DNA from: Phallus indusiatus
Taxonomy: Eukaryota; Basidiomycota; Agaricomycetes; Phallales; Phallaceae
Direction of reading: 5' to 3'
DNA length: 64,000 nucleotides
NCBI GenBank assembly: GCA_027605045.1
Contig: JAQFWX010000007.1
Coordinates: 1,116,001-1,180,000, forward strand
Position 1 is the stretch's first letter. Each line of letters begins with the position of its first letter. Below the pieces are notes generated by a model. It was not told the DNA's origin, searched no databases, and saw nothing but the letters and a program-made list of their open reading frames with translations. Shown piece by piece: positions 47,487 to 59,811 of the stretch. Made by a program: the position numbers and the translations under genes.

Positions 47487-48821
47487 TCAACTATAGTCTA
47501 TGCTAAAACCACGACTCCTATTAACCGAATAGTTTAGGTTCAATATCAGACGCGTGCACTAAAATAGCGTCAGTTATTGGTGCAAAGCAATATTTGTATC
47601 CTCCGTTTGAGCACTCACACAGATACTGGAAGTGGCATATGACCATCTTCATTCATCTGGTCAACGAATAGCCTACCCAAAGATTTTATCTAAACTCACA
47701 CAGCAAAGGATAAACCCTCAGGGCGCTCAGTGCGTATATAAATGCCGGAGAGTAAGAAAACCACTGGTTAAGCCTATTCAATTACGAACCCGATGGAAAT
47801 CAAGTTCGAATCTTACGAAACAGAAACATGAATACCCATATCCCATCCCTCAAAAAATCCATGTATAGCGAAGGCATGCAAACACCTGTTCTCCACGACG
47901 TGAATCGTAGTGATGTAACTCGTATAATAATACAAGCAAAGGCGGTAATTTGGAATCCAAGCTCGAGAAACCTTTTGAGTAGATGCTGTCAGTATTTTTT
48001 ACTCCACTATAATATAATTACAGATTTCTCACAAGGCTAATGATATGATACCGGAATAGTGTTCGATAACACAGTTTCCGAAAGGTGAGGGGAGATTCTC
48101 TTGCAGCTCGACAATCTGATATTTGGGTATGCCCACGGCCAGGATAACTACCACCGAAGCTTCAATGAGCAAGAACGCCAGAGAGAGGAACCATAGTAAT
48201 AGTTTTGAACGGCCACAAAATGCATATACTAAGTATTATTATTTTTGAGGTTTCCCCTAATCTCTGGTTTATCGCATACCTCGTTGTATGAGTAATATGT
48301 TTGAACACGCTATTATAACTGCGCCAGGATAATTGACGATCCACATGAACTTCGAACAAAAGCTGAAGTGTTCATGGTTTCCAACTAAAAGAAATGTTGA
48401 CATACTTGGAATAAAAAGAAAGACATTCATCAAAGATCATGAAATGGGTCTGGAAAAACGTACATATAAAGCACGAGGGCAATGTACCGAGCCATACAAT
48501 ATAGTAATTTTACAAAAATACCGGCTTTGGATCTGGAGCATTTAACATATACCGAATATGACGGGATCAATGAGAATTGCGTACAATCGGATAAATACTC
48601 TCTGTTTAAAATTCAGTACATGGTATGTTGCATAGTAAACAAAGCTCACTTCTTCATCGAAGGTCAAGAGGCTATCCCAGACAATCAGAGAGGTACTAGC
48701 GACTGGGATACTTGAAAGTTAGTCGTCTGCATAAAATTAGAGAAGATCTATCACCAATGTTGAACAAAAGTGGATAACCGAGCTGGAGGCCTTGTTCGAG
48801 TATTTGCGCTGGAAGCGACAT
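47487..48821 (-). CDS. DUF6533-type membrane protein
   Basis: Starts MSLPAQILEQGLQLGYPLLF, with two extra residues (an inserted codon pair) before QGLQL. Further exons: VASTSLIVWDSLLTFDEE, SKAGIFVKLLYCMARYIAL, FLLVGNHEHFSFCSKFMW, YPGAVIIACSNILLIQRG, FCGRSKLLLWFLSLAFL, GFQITAFACIIIRVTSLRF, LYMDFLRDGIWVFMFLF and the end TRLILNLNYSVNRSRGFSI. The tail is short, ending DYS with TGA at 47,487-47,489. No lesions after splicing. Confidence 0.82.
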
Positions 48822-50414
48822 AATATGGTTCGCTTGTATTGAGAATAACCAGGGAGGGTGCTGTCTAATTTCTTCTGATTATAACAACATCGTTTACATA
48901 TTCAAAGGTACAGTGGTGAATTTCGGCACTCGTGTGGAACCATCGCCCACGGCTCACCTCAGTAATAAGCAGTTGCGAGACGCTCTCATCTGTATTATGT
49001 GCAAAGAATTCTGATTGGTCAGAATTCCTGAATTCATATAAATAAAACTGCAACGTACATAATGCATCAACTTCGGACCAGAAACCAGATATTTCGCCAG
49101 GCTGTGGCACCAAGATGTATTGCGACACAGGAGAAAGAATTGGGGAACCAAGATATCCAAGATGTGCAAGAAGTTTCAAGATGGGGGGATGTGCTTCACA
49201 GCCAAAACCCAGATCGCTGATCACTGACTCAGTGGAAAGCCACTATGTAATCATATTGTTTAGATGATATCGTGACACCAACATCTCTGAGCCAGCCATG
49301 GAAGAATTAAACCGAAGTATGCTGCAGAAGCAGTAATGATGATGTATTTATACCGCGATAGCAGACTGCTTTTGAAATGGTACAATAGAGTACTGTTCGG
49401 ATCTATCCGAGAAGATGGTTTGGTTGGTTAAGATCCGTCTTTGATTCATTTTCTCCTGAAAGATCTTTCTCACCGACGATCCAAACGCAGTAGGTTTTCT
49501 CAGTGAAATTTGTTCATGGGTTTTCGAAGGCCGTCTTTATGTTAGGATTCCAGGATTCCATCGCTGCCGGCTTCTTCGCATCATGACTGTTTCTTGATCA
49601 AGATCAATCTTTGTATTTCGCTCTCTTTACACTATACTGTTCATGTATATAAATAAATATAATGTGCCTTCTCATATATCTCAGTAAAGTGCCGAATCCT
49701 CTGTCACCATGAGTTGCTGAATTGGCACTGTGTCAGGAGAATTCTCTTGGGGACGCCGTCGCACTGTCACTTTTGTAGCTTCTTGATCAAAACATCAAAA
49801 CATGATCGCCGAATTTTTACAAGTTTTCTCAGATTATAGATCATGGTTTTCTTTCAGCCTTCTGGAGTTTCAGCTCAAGCCTCTATGAGATTTCATGCAA
49901 GGTCTGATCCACCCTCAAGTCGATAAAGATAGGGTGTGCCCAACATATCTGGGTTCTCATTGAACAACATGATTCACTTACATTTTCAAGTTTATTTATG
50001 ATATTGGTTATTTTTGGACTTGAGCATTGACGAACCGGGATGTGTACTATATGTAGGCACTGCAAGTCAACTCAGTTCAACGATCGAGAATTGAGAAATC
50101 ATTTACGCCGACTATTGATAGGAACACTGCTTGGGTATTATTATTATCCAATCACCACTTTCTTATCCCAACTCTTTGTCTTGTAAGGAAAATGCTAACA
50201 GCGGATACTAAATTTGAGTTCTAAACATACATATGGCACATGAGTTTCTCATCAGTAGGCTCACTATTTCCAAAGTTGACATAGTAAGGTTTGTAAACAG
50301 CTGGAGGCACAAGGTGCAATTCTCTGCGTCACTCAACGTTTCAACGGGTTGCGAAACTTGTATGTTTATAAAATTATTTTATACACGGCAAAGTTGAGAG
50401 AAGTTCGCGTCCGT
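48822..50414. repeat. Long spacer made of array flank blocks
   Basis: 48,822-49,260 is a 5' flank like those at 40,338 and 54,011, including a GGATGTGCTTCACAGC to CCCAGATCGCTGATC segment resembling one MITE arm. 49,240-49,520 repeats the divergent remnant region of 40,925 and 54,620. 49,800-49,960 is a fourth copy of the downstream block. No gene seen. Confidence 0.55.
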
Positions 50415-51758
50415 TTAATAGCTGTTAGATGAATCTAGTATGCTAAAATCACGCTTCCTATTCACCGAATAGTTTAGATTCAATATCAGACGCGTGCACT
50501 GGAGTAACATCAGTTATTGGTGCAAAACGATATTTGTATTCTTCAATTTAGCACTCACACAGATACTGGAAGTGACATATGACCATCTTCATTCATTTGG
50601 TTAACAAATAGCATACACAAAAGTTTTTTCAAACTCACGCAGCAAAGGATAAGCCGTCAGGGCGCCCAGTGTGTGCATAAACCCCAGAGAGCAAGAAAAC
50701 CACTAAGTAAACCTATCAATTGGGAATGAAAGACGAGTTCGAATGACCTTACGAAACAGAAACATGAATACCCATATCCCATCCCTCAAGAGATCCATGT
50801 ATAGCGGAGGCATACGAACGCCTGTTTTCCATGACGTGAGCCGTAATGAGGCGACCCGTATAATAATGCAGGTGAAGGCAATAATCTGGAATCCAAGCTC
50901 AAGGAAACTTTTGGGTACTTATTGTTAGATATTTTTACTCGATTACACGTAATATTAGATTTCTCACGCGATAAATGATAAGATTTCGGAATAGTACACG
51001 ATGACGCAGTTTCCGAAAGTTGCAGGAAGATTTTCGGGTAAGTCAACAACCCAATATCTGGGTATTCCCAAAGACAGAATAACCACCACCGAAGTTTCAA
51101 TCAATAATAACATGAAAGAGAGAAACCAGAGTAATGGTTTTGAACAGCCACAAAATGCATATACTAAGTACCATTATTTTGAGTCTTCCCTGATATCTGG
51201 CTCATCACATACCTCGTTGTATGAGTAATATGTTTGAGCACGCTACTATAGTTATGCCAGCAAAATTGACGAACCACATGATTTTTGAACAGAAGCGGAG
51301 TTGTTCGTGGTTTCCAACAAAAAAAACCGTTGCCACACTTCGATTTAAAAGAAAGAAAATCATTAAATGTAAATGTTGTGAAACAGGTTGGGAAAAACGT
51401 ACATATAAAGTGCGAAAGCAATGTATCGAGCCATACAATATAGTACTTTTACCAAAGTACCTGCCTTGGACCTGGAGCCTTCAACATATGCCAAATACAT
51501 CAGGATCGATGAGAAATGCATACTGTTGAATAAACACTCTCTGTTTTGAGATTAAATACGTCATATGTAGCGTAGTAAATGAGGCTCACTTCTTCATCGA
51601 AGGTTAAAAGGGCATCCCAGACAATCAGAGCGGTTTCGGCGACTGCAATACTTGAAAGTCAGTCATCTGCATAAAATTAGAAAAGATCCATCACCAATGT
51701 TGTACAAGAGTGGATAACCGAGCTGGAGGCCTTGTACTGTCTGTGTTGGTAGCGACAT
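50415..51758 (-). CDS. DUF6533-type membrane protein
   Basis: Starts MSLPTQTVQGLQLGYPLLYN. Exons give a KAGTLVKVLYCMARYIAFAL helix, TVFFVGNHEQLRFCSKIMW, FAGITIVACSNILLIQRG, FCGCSKPLLWFLSFMLL, GFQIIAFTCIIIRVASLRL, LYMDLLRDGIWVFMFLF and TRLILNLNYSVNRKRDFSI, with TAA at 50,415-50,417. Its 5' flank holds the uninterrupted GCCCTCGAG site that proves the transposon insertion in the 11,418 copy. It is intact. Confidence 0.82.
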
Positions 51759-52667
51759 GGTTTGATTCTCTTGGAGGAAGATAAGCAGAAGACGGTTCTG
51801 TTTGACTTGTTCGATCATGAAAGCATCGTATAAAAGCTCGAGGGCACCCGGTACCGGCTCCCTTAGCGTGGAACCTCAACTGCTCTAAATCATAGTTGTA
51901 ATGAATTCTAGTCTAGGGTCTCCGACTAACAGGATCAATCTCAGAAGACGCGAATTTATTATTGGAACGTACCTCAGCTTCTGACAGAAACAAGACAACC
52001 TCATAGTTCAAATTCCCAAAGGATATTACGACTATTAATAGTCGGAGATATTATAGGTAAAGAAATGTTCCTATGTATAGCGGGCTGCCAATCCGTTTTC
52101 TGGTTGTGATATTCTGCAACTGAGCTTCAGCCTTCCACAAAAGTTGACTTTTAGCCAGGTTTGTCACATGTCATAGCATATCACATTCGAAAGAGCTTTG
52201 GCCGCTGAGCTGCGCTGAAATCCAAGTTCGGCTTGGGTTCGGCCGCGGCGTGAACCAGTCCAATAACTTCAATTGAATCACATTCAATCAAACTACAATG
52301 GATTATCGTCGAACGTTGAACTGTGGTTTCATGAACGGGAAAACAACTTCAGTATTATTGTAATTGAATCATCACAACTTCTTCTCTTGTGAGAACGCCA
52401 ACGGAAAAAATCTGTAGACGAACTCGCCGGAGACCAAACCTGAATTTCAGTTCTTAACATACGGTACAGAGTTTCTCATGAGAAGCCTCACTACTTCGAA
52501 AAGTCATCATCGCAAGGTGTTTAACGTTTAATGATAGCCGCTGGAGAGCTCTGAAGGAGCGATTCCCTGCGTCATTCACCTTCGGACCGCCTAATGGTTT
52601 GCGAAACTTGTTTGTATTTAAATATACAGAATAGACATAGACAAAGCTAAGAGAAGCCTACGTTTGT
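51759..52667. repeat. 5' flank of the 50,415 copy and 3' flank of the 52,668 copy
   Basis: 51,759-51,900 is the conserved leader and promoter in reverse (AGCAGTTGAGGTTCCACGC, a TTTATACGATG box, GAACAAGTCAAACAG). 52,150-52,660 matches the 3' flanks at 38,450-38,980 and, inverted, 2,830-3,350. No gene. Confidence 0.6.
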
Positions 52668-54010
52668 TCAATAGCTGTTTAACGAGTCAAAAATGCCCAA
52701 ATCACGGCTCCTATTAACTGAATAGTTCAGGTTCAGTATCAGACGCGTGCACTGGATTAGCATCAGTGGTTGGTGAAGGACTATATTTGTATTCTCCATT
52801 TTAGCACTCACACAGATGCTGGAAGCGACATATGACCATCTTCATTCATTTAGTCAACAAATAGTGCATCTAAAGCCTTTCATTTTAAACTCACGCAGCA
52901 AAGGATAAGCCGTCAGGGCGCCCAATGTGTATATAAATGCCAGAGAGCAAGAAAACCACTAATAAACCTTCAATTGGAGAATGAAAGACGAGTTCGAATG
53001 ACCTTACGAAATAGAAACATGAATACCCATATCCCATCTCTCAAAAAATCCATGTATAGCAAAGGCATACGAACACCTGTTCTCCATGACGTGAACCGTA
53101 ATGATGCAACTCGTATAATAATGCAAGCGAATGCGATAACTTGAAATACAAGCTCGAGGAACCTTTTGAGTACTTGCTGTTAGTATTTTACACCATTACA
53201 TATAAATTTACATTTCTCACAAGCCTAATGATATAGTTCCGGAATAGTGCACGATAACGCAGTTTCCGAAAGGTGCAGGGAGATTCTCTTGCAAGTCAAC
53301 AACCCGATATTTGGGCACTTCCAGAGATAGGATAACCACTTCCAATGTTTCAATCAATAAGAACGTGAAAGAGAGGAACCAGAGTAATGGTTTTGAACGG
53401 CCACAAAATGCATATACTAAGTACCATCATTTTCATTTTTCCTGATTTTGGCTCGCTGCATACCTCGTTGTATAAATAATATGTTTGAGCACGCTAGTAT
53501 AACCATGCCAGCGAAGTTAACGAACCACATGACTCTCGAACAAAAGCTGAGTTGTTTATGGTTTCCAACGAAAACAAACGTTAGTACACTTGGAAAGAAA
53601 GAAGGACATGAGAAGTTGTAAAACGAGTTCGGGGAAAACGCACATATAAAGCACGAGGGCAACGTATCGAGTCATACAATATAGTACTTTTACAAAAATA
53701 CCTGCCTTGGATCTAAAGCAATTAGCATAGTATGCCAAATACGCCAGGACCAACGAGAATTGCATACAATCGGATAAACACTCTCTGTTTGAAATTAATA
53801 CGTGATATGTCGCGTACTGGTAGCAAATGAGGCTCACATCTTCATCGAAGGTCAAGAGGGAATCCCAGGTAATCAAAGCTGTTGCGGCGACTGAGATACT
53901 TGAAAGTCAGTTGTCTGCATAAAACTACGCCAAAATCAATCACCAATGCTGTATAAAAGTGGATAACCGAGCTGAAGGCCTTGTGCTATTTGTAGTACCG
54001 GGAGCGACAT
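52668..54010 (-). CDS. DUF6533-type membrane protein (outermost minus-strand copy)
   Basis: Starts MSLPVLQIAQGLQLGYPLLY. Exons: VAATALITWDSLLTFDED, RSKAGIFVKVLYCMTRYVAL, LTFVFVGNHKQLSFCSRVM, FAGMVILACSNILFIQRG, FCGRSKPLLWFLSFTFL, FQVIAFACIIIRVASLRF, LLYMDFLRDGIWVFMFLF and the end TRLILNLNYSVNRSRDLGI with TGA at 52,668-52,670. All exons are open. It is the last array copy before the single-copy region. Confidence 0.82.
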
Positions 54011-55652
54011 GATATGATTTTTCTCTCGTATTGAAGATAAGCAAGGATGACCTGCCTAATTTCCTCTGATAGCAACAACATCGTTTTAAAGGTTTGAAGA
54101 CTTCCGGCATTCGCGCGGGACACTGTTACGACAGCTCCTCAGTACTCACTAGCGAGGTGTTCCCATCTGTACATCAGGCAAAAAAGGGACTATCTTACCT
54201 GTCTATAATTGCTATGCGGGCCTATATAATGTTATCTTGGCCTATATAAACGCAGATAATACTATGAACGAGGGACGTTTTATCTGATGCTATGCATCAA
54301 GAACTTGAACTGGACTTTTCCGTAATGAGTATCCCAGACTTATCAAATTATATAATTTGAGCAACGTACATCAGCGTTAGTATTATTTTCGTTAGTTTTT
54401 CATGCCACCACACCCAGCTCACCTTCCTGCAGAGCGACCACCGCTACCTAGGCGCGATAGTTTCTCATCTCGCAGAAGGAATTTGATAGGGATAAATATC
54501 CGAAGCGGAGGGAGCTCGTTAACAAAGCGGGACCGCAACAACGTCTCAAGGTCTTGAGATCCGAACTCAAACCCTATTATCAGAACATGTTTATCACTAT
54601 CAAAAATGAAAAGCTCACTGGTCATATTGTTTAGATGACTTCATGGTATTAACATCTCCGAGCCAGCCATGAAGGCGCAGTTTCAAGTATACTGTAGAAG
54701 TAGTAATGATGATGTGTACCAGACTGCTTTCGAAATGGTATTGGAGTACTTGTTCGGATCCATCGGAGAGGATGGTTTGGTTGGTTAAGCTTTAAGGTCC
54801 GGGGTTGCGGCACTATGAAGATGTTTTCTTGCAGGATATCGGGCAATAAAAGTCCCGTTTGAGTGTTACCTGCTCGTCAAATCATTCTTTTTAAGGCTTT
54901 AAGTGGAGCAGGTTCCGGTGACATGGAACAGCTGCGCTCGGCTCCATGGCAACCATTTCGTTTGCATGTTCATACGTTTGAGTAAAAGAATGCTGGACCT
55001 GATTTCTCTGTCACGAGAACTTCATCAATTTTAAAAGCTGCAACATACGGACCAGGACTAGAGCCATGGCTACAAGGTGTTACGTGTCCTCATGTTTTCC
55101 GAGACGATTCATAATTTATGAGCATTAAAAATTCAACTGAACTCAGGCCTCGAATAAGCAATTAGAACATGATGATTGGTGAACGTTATTTATAAAAGAC
55201 GCACCTTCGTTAACACCATACAATTTGGTTCGAACTCGAATTGGGGTCGAATCATACGAAGAGGCCATAATTACCGAACCTGGCTGTTTTTATTATTCAT
55301 AATTCATAGACAAAGCGTGACAGAAAGCACATCATGGTGTTACTGTACTGATAATAGTAGGAGATGAAGCTTGACAGACAATAATAATTAGGTTTATCGA
55401 GAAGAACCGGAAAGTCTTGGTGCCGCGTCCTAAGATTTGATATTTGTATAGTCGGACATCATAGAGTAATGTTCATTGGCGTCCCTAACTCATTCAGAAA
55501 CGGATTTTGTTCTTGACTTTAAGCCAGAATAAAACTCTTGGGGTCGAAGAGGCTGTACGAACAGGAAACAGCGGATATGTAATCGGCGCCTAACAAACCT
55601 TTAACTGAGCGAGTGACTGGTTCAACGTGTCAACTACATAGACAAGTCAAGA
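54011..55652. other. Right boundary of the array
   Basis: 54,011-54,370 is the usual 5' flank. 54,400-54,640 is a badly decayed copy of the divergent remnant (LPAERPPLPRRDSF in one frame). 54,620-54,800 repeats 49,240-49,420. From about 54,850 to 55,652 no array similarity or gene was recognised, and the cytochrome b5 gene promoter should lie at the right end. Confidence 0.5.
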
Positions 55653-56633
55653 ATGTCTGCTCTACTTCGCTCTTGGATATATGGATCGCCTTCAGAATCT
55701 AATACTAGTACCATAGCAGCGACCAAAGCCACTTCATCAGCGCCTGTGACGCTATCAGTTACCGACACCACGAAAGACGATCAAGACAATCGCAAGCACG
55801 ATGATGATAATGATGATGATGATGATGACGACGACGACACGCCTCCTTCTTTTCCCAGCCTAAACAGCATTCAACGTACAGGTCCATCATCGATATCCAT
55901 CTCGGTTTCACGATCAACAAACGGCTCCAGCAGAGCTAAACGTGATGCTGAGCTTATGCCTCCGCCTTCGAATTTACCGCGTTCAAGTCTAGATACCCAA
56001 CAACTCCAGCCGTCTAACAGCATACCAGATACCTTATCTCCATACAACTCTCGTTCTCTTAATGGATCTGTAGCATCCGCATCAGTATCGAGCAGCAACT
56101 CTCTCCAACTCCCGCCTTCAACACTTAAACCACCAACCCTCACGCCAAAGCAGCGAGAAAAGGTAGCTCTGGCGCCAGGCCATAGTACACTCGACTGGGC
56201 ACTACTCAAGAAATCAGGAACAGATCTCCGAGTATGTGTCGGGTTACAATATTCATTATATGTCTATGTAAACTCAAACGAGTTCCGTCATCTAGGGAGT
56301 GCCAACTCTTTTACGCGTAACCCCGTCCATGCTAAAATTGCATAGACGTGCAGACGACGCTTGGACATCCATTAATAACAAAGTCTATAATATTACCCCT
56401 TATTTGGATTTCCACCCGGGTGGAGTCAAGGAACTGATGCGTGCTGCCGGTCGAGATGGCACCAAACTGTTCGGTTCGTCTCTCTCTTTTTTTCGGTTGC
56501 CTGCATATCTTGCTTTCAGCCTGTGGCGTCTTGTACTCATATTCTTCTAGCTCTGACGCACGCTTGGGTTAATGTTGAGTTGATGCTAGATGAATGTTTG
56601 GTTGGGTTTATGGTTCCTGAGTCCTCTGCGTAG
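55653..56633 (+). CDS. Cytochrome b5-like heme/steroid-binding domain protein
   Basis: Three exons, 55,653-56,231, 56,296-56,473 and 56,551-56,633, give 279 aa. The first 150 residues are low-complexity (Ser/Thr-rich with an uninterrupted Asp run around residues 50-62). TPKQREKVALAPGHSTLDW and KKSGTDLRGVPTLLRVTPS lead into the b5 domain: KVYNITPYLDFHPGGVKEL carries the first heme ligand in HPGG, and LTHAWVNVELMLDECLVG carries the second His. The domain is complete and lacks a membrane anchor, so a soluble heme protein similar to fungal IRC21-type proteins is likely. Partners are not evident from context. Confidence 0.88.
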
Positions 56634-56859
56634 CCCATACGCGATGTGTTTCTATACCCAATTTGTTAGATGTGGGCGTTGCCATCATATTCACATTATG
56701 GACTATCATCATCCACTGTAGCATACGAACAGTTTTGAAAATGCTAAATCATTAAATTATAAATGCTTTAACTTGGGTGGTAATACAAACAACATCCATA
56801 ATGTAATAGATTAATAATGAGGAAGTGAGGATATGAAAAGAGGTTTACAATGGAGAAGG

Positions 56860-58860
56860 TTATAATAACATTATCTGCTTGAAGTGAGTTCGGAGGACAA
56901 CTTCTCGCACTAAAGATTGGTTAGCTTATGAACTCAGAACGACAAAAGTGCCGGTAAACATACAATGATTTAAGAGCTTCTGAGTACTAGTTTTGTCCTA
57001 AAACAAAACAAGGATGTAATGAGCTTTACGAACCAAAACCTTTTAGAACACTTACAGTGACTGATGTACAATGAGCATGCAGTACGCGTTTGTTATTCGA
57101 CGTCCGTTGCTGGTGAATGCCCATAAACTTCCGATGCAGATACTTCCCGACAGCTTCTACCGTATTCCGGTCCTTGTACGATGTAACGTATGATGCAAAA
57201 TTGATGCCCGCTTTTAGCTTTTGTCCCAAAATGTCGTATTTGTTAAGGAAAAGTATGATATCAGATTGCGCTAGAAGCTTGGATGATACAATGGTGTCCC
57301 ATAAGTCGAAAGTGTCTTTCTGGTAAAAAAAGTACAATTATAATTAAAAGATCGCAAGAAGGTGACTTTGGCTAAGTGTGCTTACAAGACAATTAATTGA
57401 TGGAGCTTCTTCTAGGAACTGATCGAAATGTCCAACTGGCGCGACAAAAATAATGGTACGGACTGTTTTCAGAACAAAAGATACAGAAGACAGTTAGTTT
57501 AGACTTTGATGCCCGAGTTTCGGGGGAGACAAAGAAAGACGCGCAAACCATCTTCAAAATAAGGTACCCACGAAGCGCGCTGCATGAAAAGATTTCGGTA
57601 AGCCATTTTCAAAAATAAACGACAAGAAAAGGATCTAACCTGGTATCGAGCGCCGCCAACATCGTAAACCGCCCATGTTAGACCTTTATCGGGACCTGTC
57701 GGAATGGTTGCCATGGGTTTTACATTCTATAAAGGTGTAAAAGAATTTTTGGGAGGACTAATCACCTTCTTCCACTTTAAAGCGGGTTTCTGAGCAACCC
57801 AAAGTTCGTAGGCGCGTGCGGAGGATGTCGTCTGAGATGGTCACATTGTTGTTGTGATGTGTATATGGATATAACATATGATATCATCAGATCCAGATCG
57901 AAGTTATTATTGTATTGTCAAGAAGAAACCACTAACCATCTGTTGGAGAGTAACTGGGTTCGGTTATCCGTTCCAGATCGTCCAGGAAGCTATTTGTAGA
58001 TCAGCACGATATTTCACATTTTCGAAGGACATGAAACGTTTGGACGTACTATCCCGGGATGTGTGATAACTGACGATGATTTGTCGACTTTAGCAAGTCT
58101 TCCAGCATTGGATGATTAGCGATGGTTTCTATTGACCGTCTGTGCGTTCGGAGAGCATTCCGTGTTTGTTCCACAACAGAAGAAGACGCTTCATCTTGTG
58201 GAACATTGTGCTTAGTCGAAGGTGTAAGCTTCCGAATCGCACTAACATGTACAACGACCTCGTACAGTGTAGTACGAGAGCCGGATGCCGACCGCACTTT
58301 CCGCGAGCCCGCGTCGTTATCCCACAATTTGTTCGACAAGGCTGACTCGTACTCTAGGATCCGCGAGATTTGCAAGCATTGGTCTCTTAAGCCTTGTAAA
58401 TCGGTCGGTATATCGTCCAATACGTTGGCAGTCTCGTTAACTACATCCAAAAGCAGCCGGAGAGACGAAACGACGTTCAGATATATCAGAGCAACGTAGT
58501 TCTCGGCTTGTGCTTGCAATGCTTTGGGGGTAAACGCCAATTGGAAATTCTTCAGCGTTGTCGACTTGCCAGAGCCAGACGGACCTAAACGGATTAAAAA
58601 AATATGTATTGGCCCATCCGTAATCACCCCCAACAACCAGAAATGTCGAACGCACCCAATAATAAAATTTTAATCTCTCCGCTCTTTTTCTTCCTCTCTG
58701 AAAGCTCTTTCTCCAACTCTTTGTCAATCTCCTCGCTGACTCGGATGGCTTCATTCTCCTTCGCGACGCGCTCGGCGTGCTGCTCCGGCGTCTCGTCGGC
58801 AGGGGGCTTCAGTGCTAACGTGAGTGGATCGTCGCTGGCGCTATCGTACTTGAACGTCAT
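56860..58860 (-). CDS. Divergent G-protein alpha subunit
   Basis: About ten exons give roughly 463 aa. After an N-terminus rich in Glu/Lys, GEIKILLLGPSGSGKSTTLK forms the P-loop across the first splice. The helical domain follows, then PGYFLDDLERITEPSYS and DILRTRLRTLGCSETRF (switch I). Next are WAVYDVGGARYQ and RASWVPYFEDV (switch II), DIILFLNKYDIL (NKxD), TSVTD, and a C-terminal helix ending REVVLRTHFKQIMLL. The catalytic Gln of the usual DVGGQR is Ala here, and there is no MGxxxS myristoylation start. This is typical of the large diverged G-alpha groups expanded in Agaricomycetes. GTP hydrolysis may be slow. The donor of the exon before WAVYDVGG is uncertain (the choice at about 57,776 keeps frame). 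Confidence 0.88.
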
Positions 58861-59811
58861 GGTTATCGAGAGCGCGAGCAGAAACAAGAACTGAAGACAC
58901 CAAATTCCAAGAGAGAATACGGGGTTTTTATATGAACATATATATGTGCGCGAGTGTGGTAAGAAAGGAGAGTGTGTCCGTATGAACAAGCGTCAACTTT
59001 TGAGGCTAACACTTATCCGAGTCAGGTCGGTAAAAAAAAACAACTAAATGCAACCGTCAGGTACGGGTAATAGCATTTTGAAAAAAATTATATTTTTATT
59101 TCAAGATTTTGGTTTGCATGACCTTACATATGAAGATCGAAGAGGCGAGATGCGGCAAAGTGAGATAATCAGAACTGGTGTTGATCTTGGATAAAATAAA
59201 ATAGAACCCTGGCCCAAGGCTGAATACTACTTATTCAAATGAATTATATCAGTCTGTTCAACGGACTTTTCCGTCCACCTCCTTCCCCCGAGTCGCGTCG
59301 AATTCCTGGTTAAAAAGAAAGAAAATTTGCGATTTGTAACACTTGGTGTGATCCTGGCAAGTCCGTCAATTATTAGTCGGCTTAATTTTGGACGTCGTCG
59401 AAAAGAATATGTATTCAGGATTAAAAACAGAGCCCGCAGCTTCAAAAGGTCAAAGCGATAATTTTACAAATTCAGGTGTGCCCAATCTTGAAACCCGGCC
59501 TTTCCTCCCACTAGTTTGTCAGGGACCATTGGATTCGGAAGGTGCAACAGGGTGCAACGGGTAAATTCGACCAATAAAGCAAGCCCGGCCGGAGGAGCTC
59601 CTGTGCTATTTATCCGGCTATATGAATAACGAATTTATGTAGACTCAGATGTATCAGATCTCAGATTTGATTTTTAGATGATGTGGTTACAACACATTCG
59701 TTGCATGGATCCGGATTCGCCAACGCCGTGATGGATCCGACAAATCTGCGATTTCAAACGCACCGACGCGCGCGTATATACGTACAGGAAAATCATCCCC
59801 GTTTGCATATT
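58861..59811. other. Intergenic, G-alpha promoter side and transporter 3' side
   Basis: About 950 bp without a recognised gene; an A/T-rich tract lies at about 59,083-59,105. The minus-strand ORF at 59,227-59,445 shows no family features. Confidence 0.45.

Noticed and set aside
55220..55300. Possible tRNA around GGTTCGAACTCG
   Set aside because: Only the T-loop-like word is present; no acceptor stem or anticodon arm could be folded around it.
57766..57776. Frameshift in the G-alpha gene between switch I and switch II
   Set aside because: Using the upstream GTGGAA donor instead of GTGATT restores the frame, so a lesion is not required, though the true donor needs transcript evidence.
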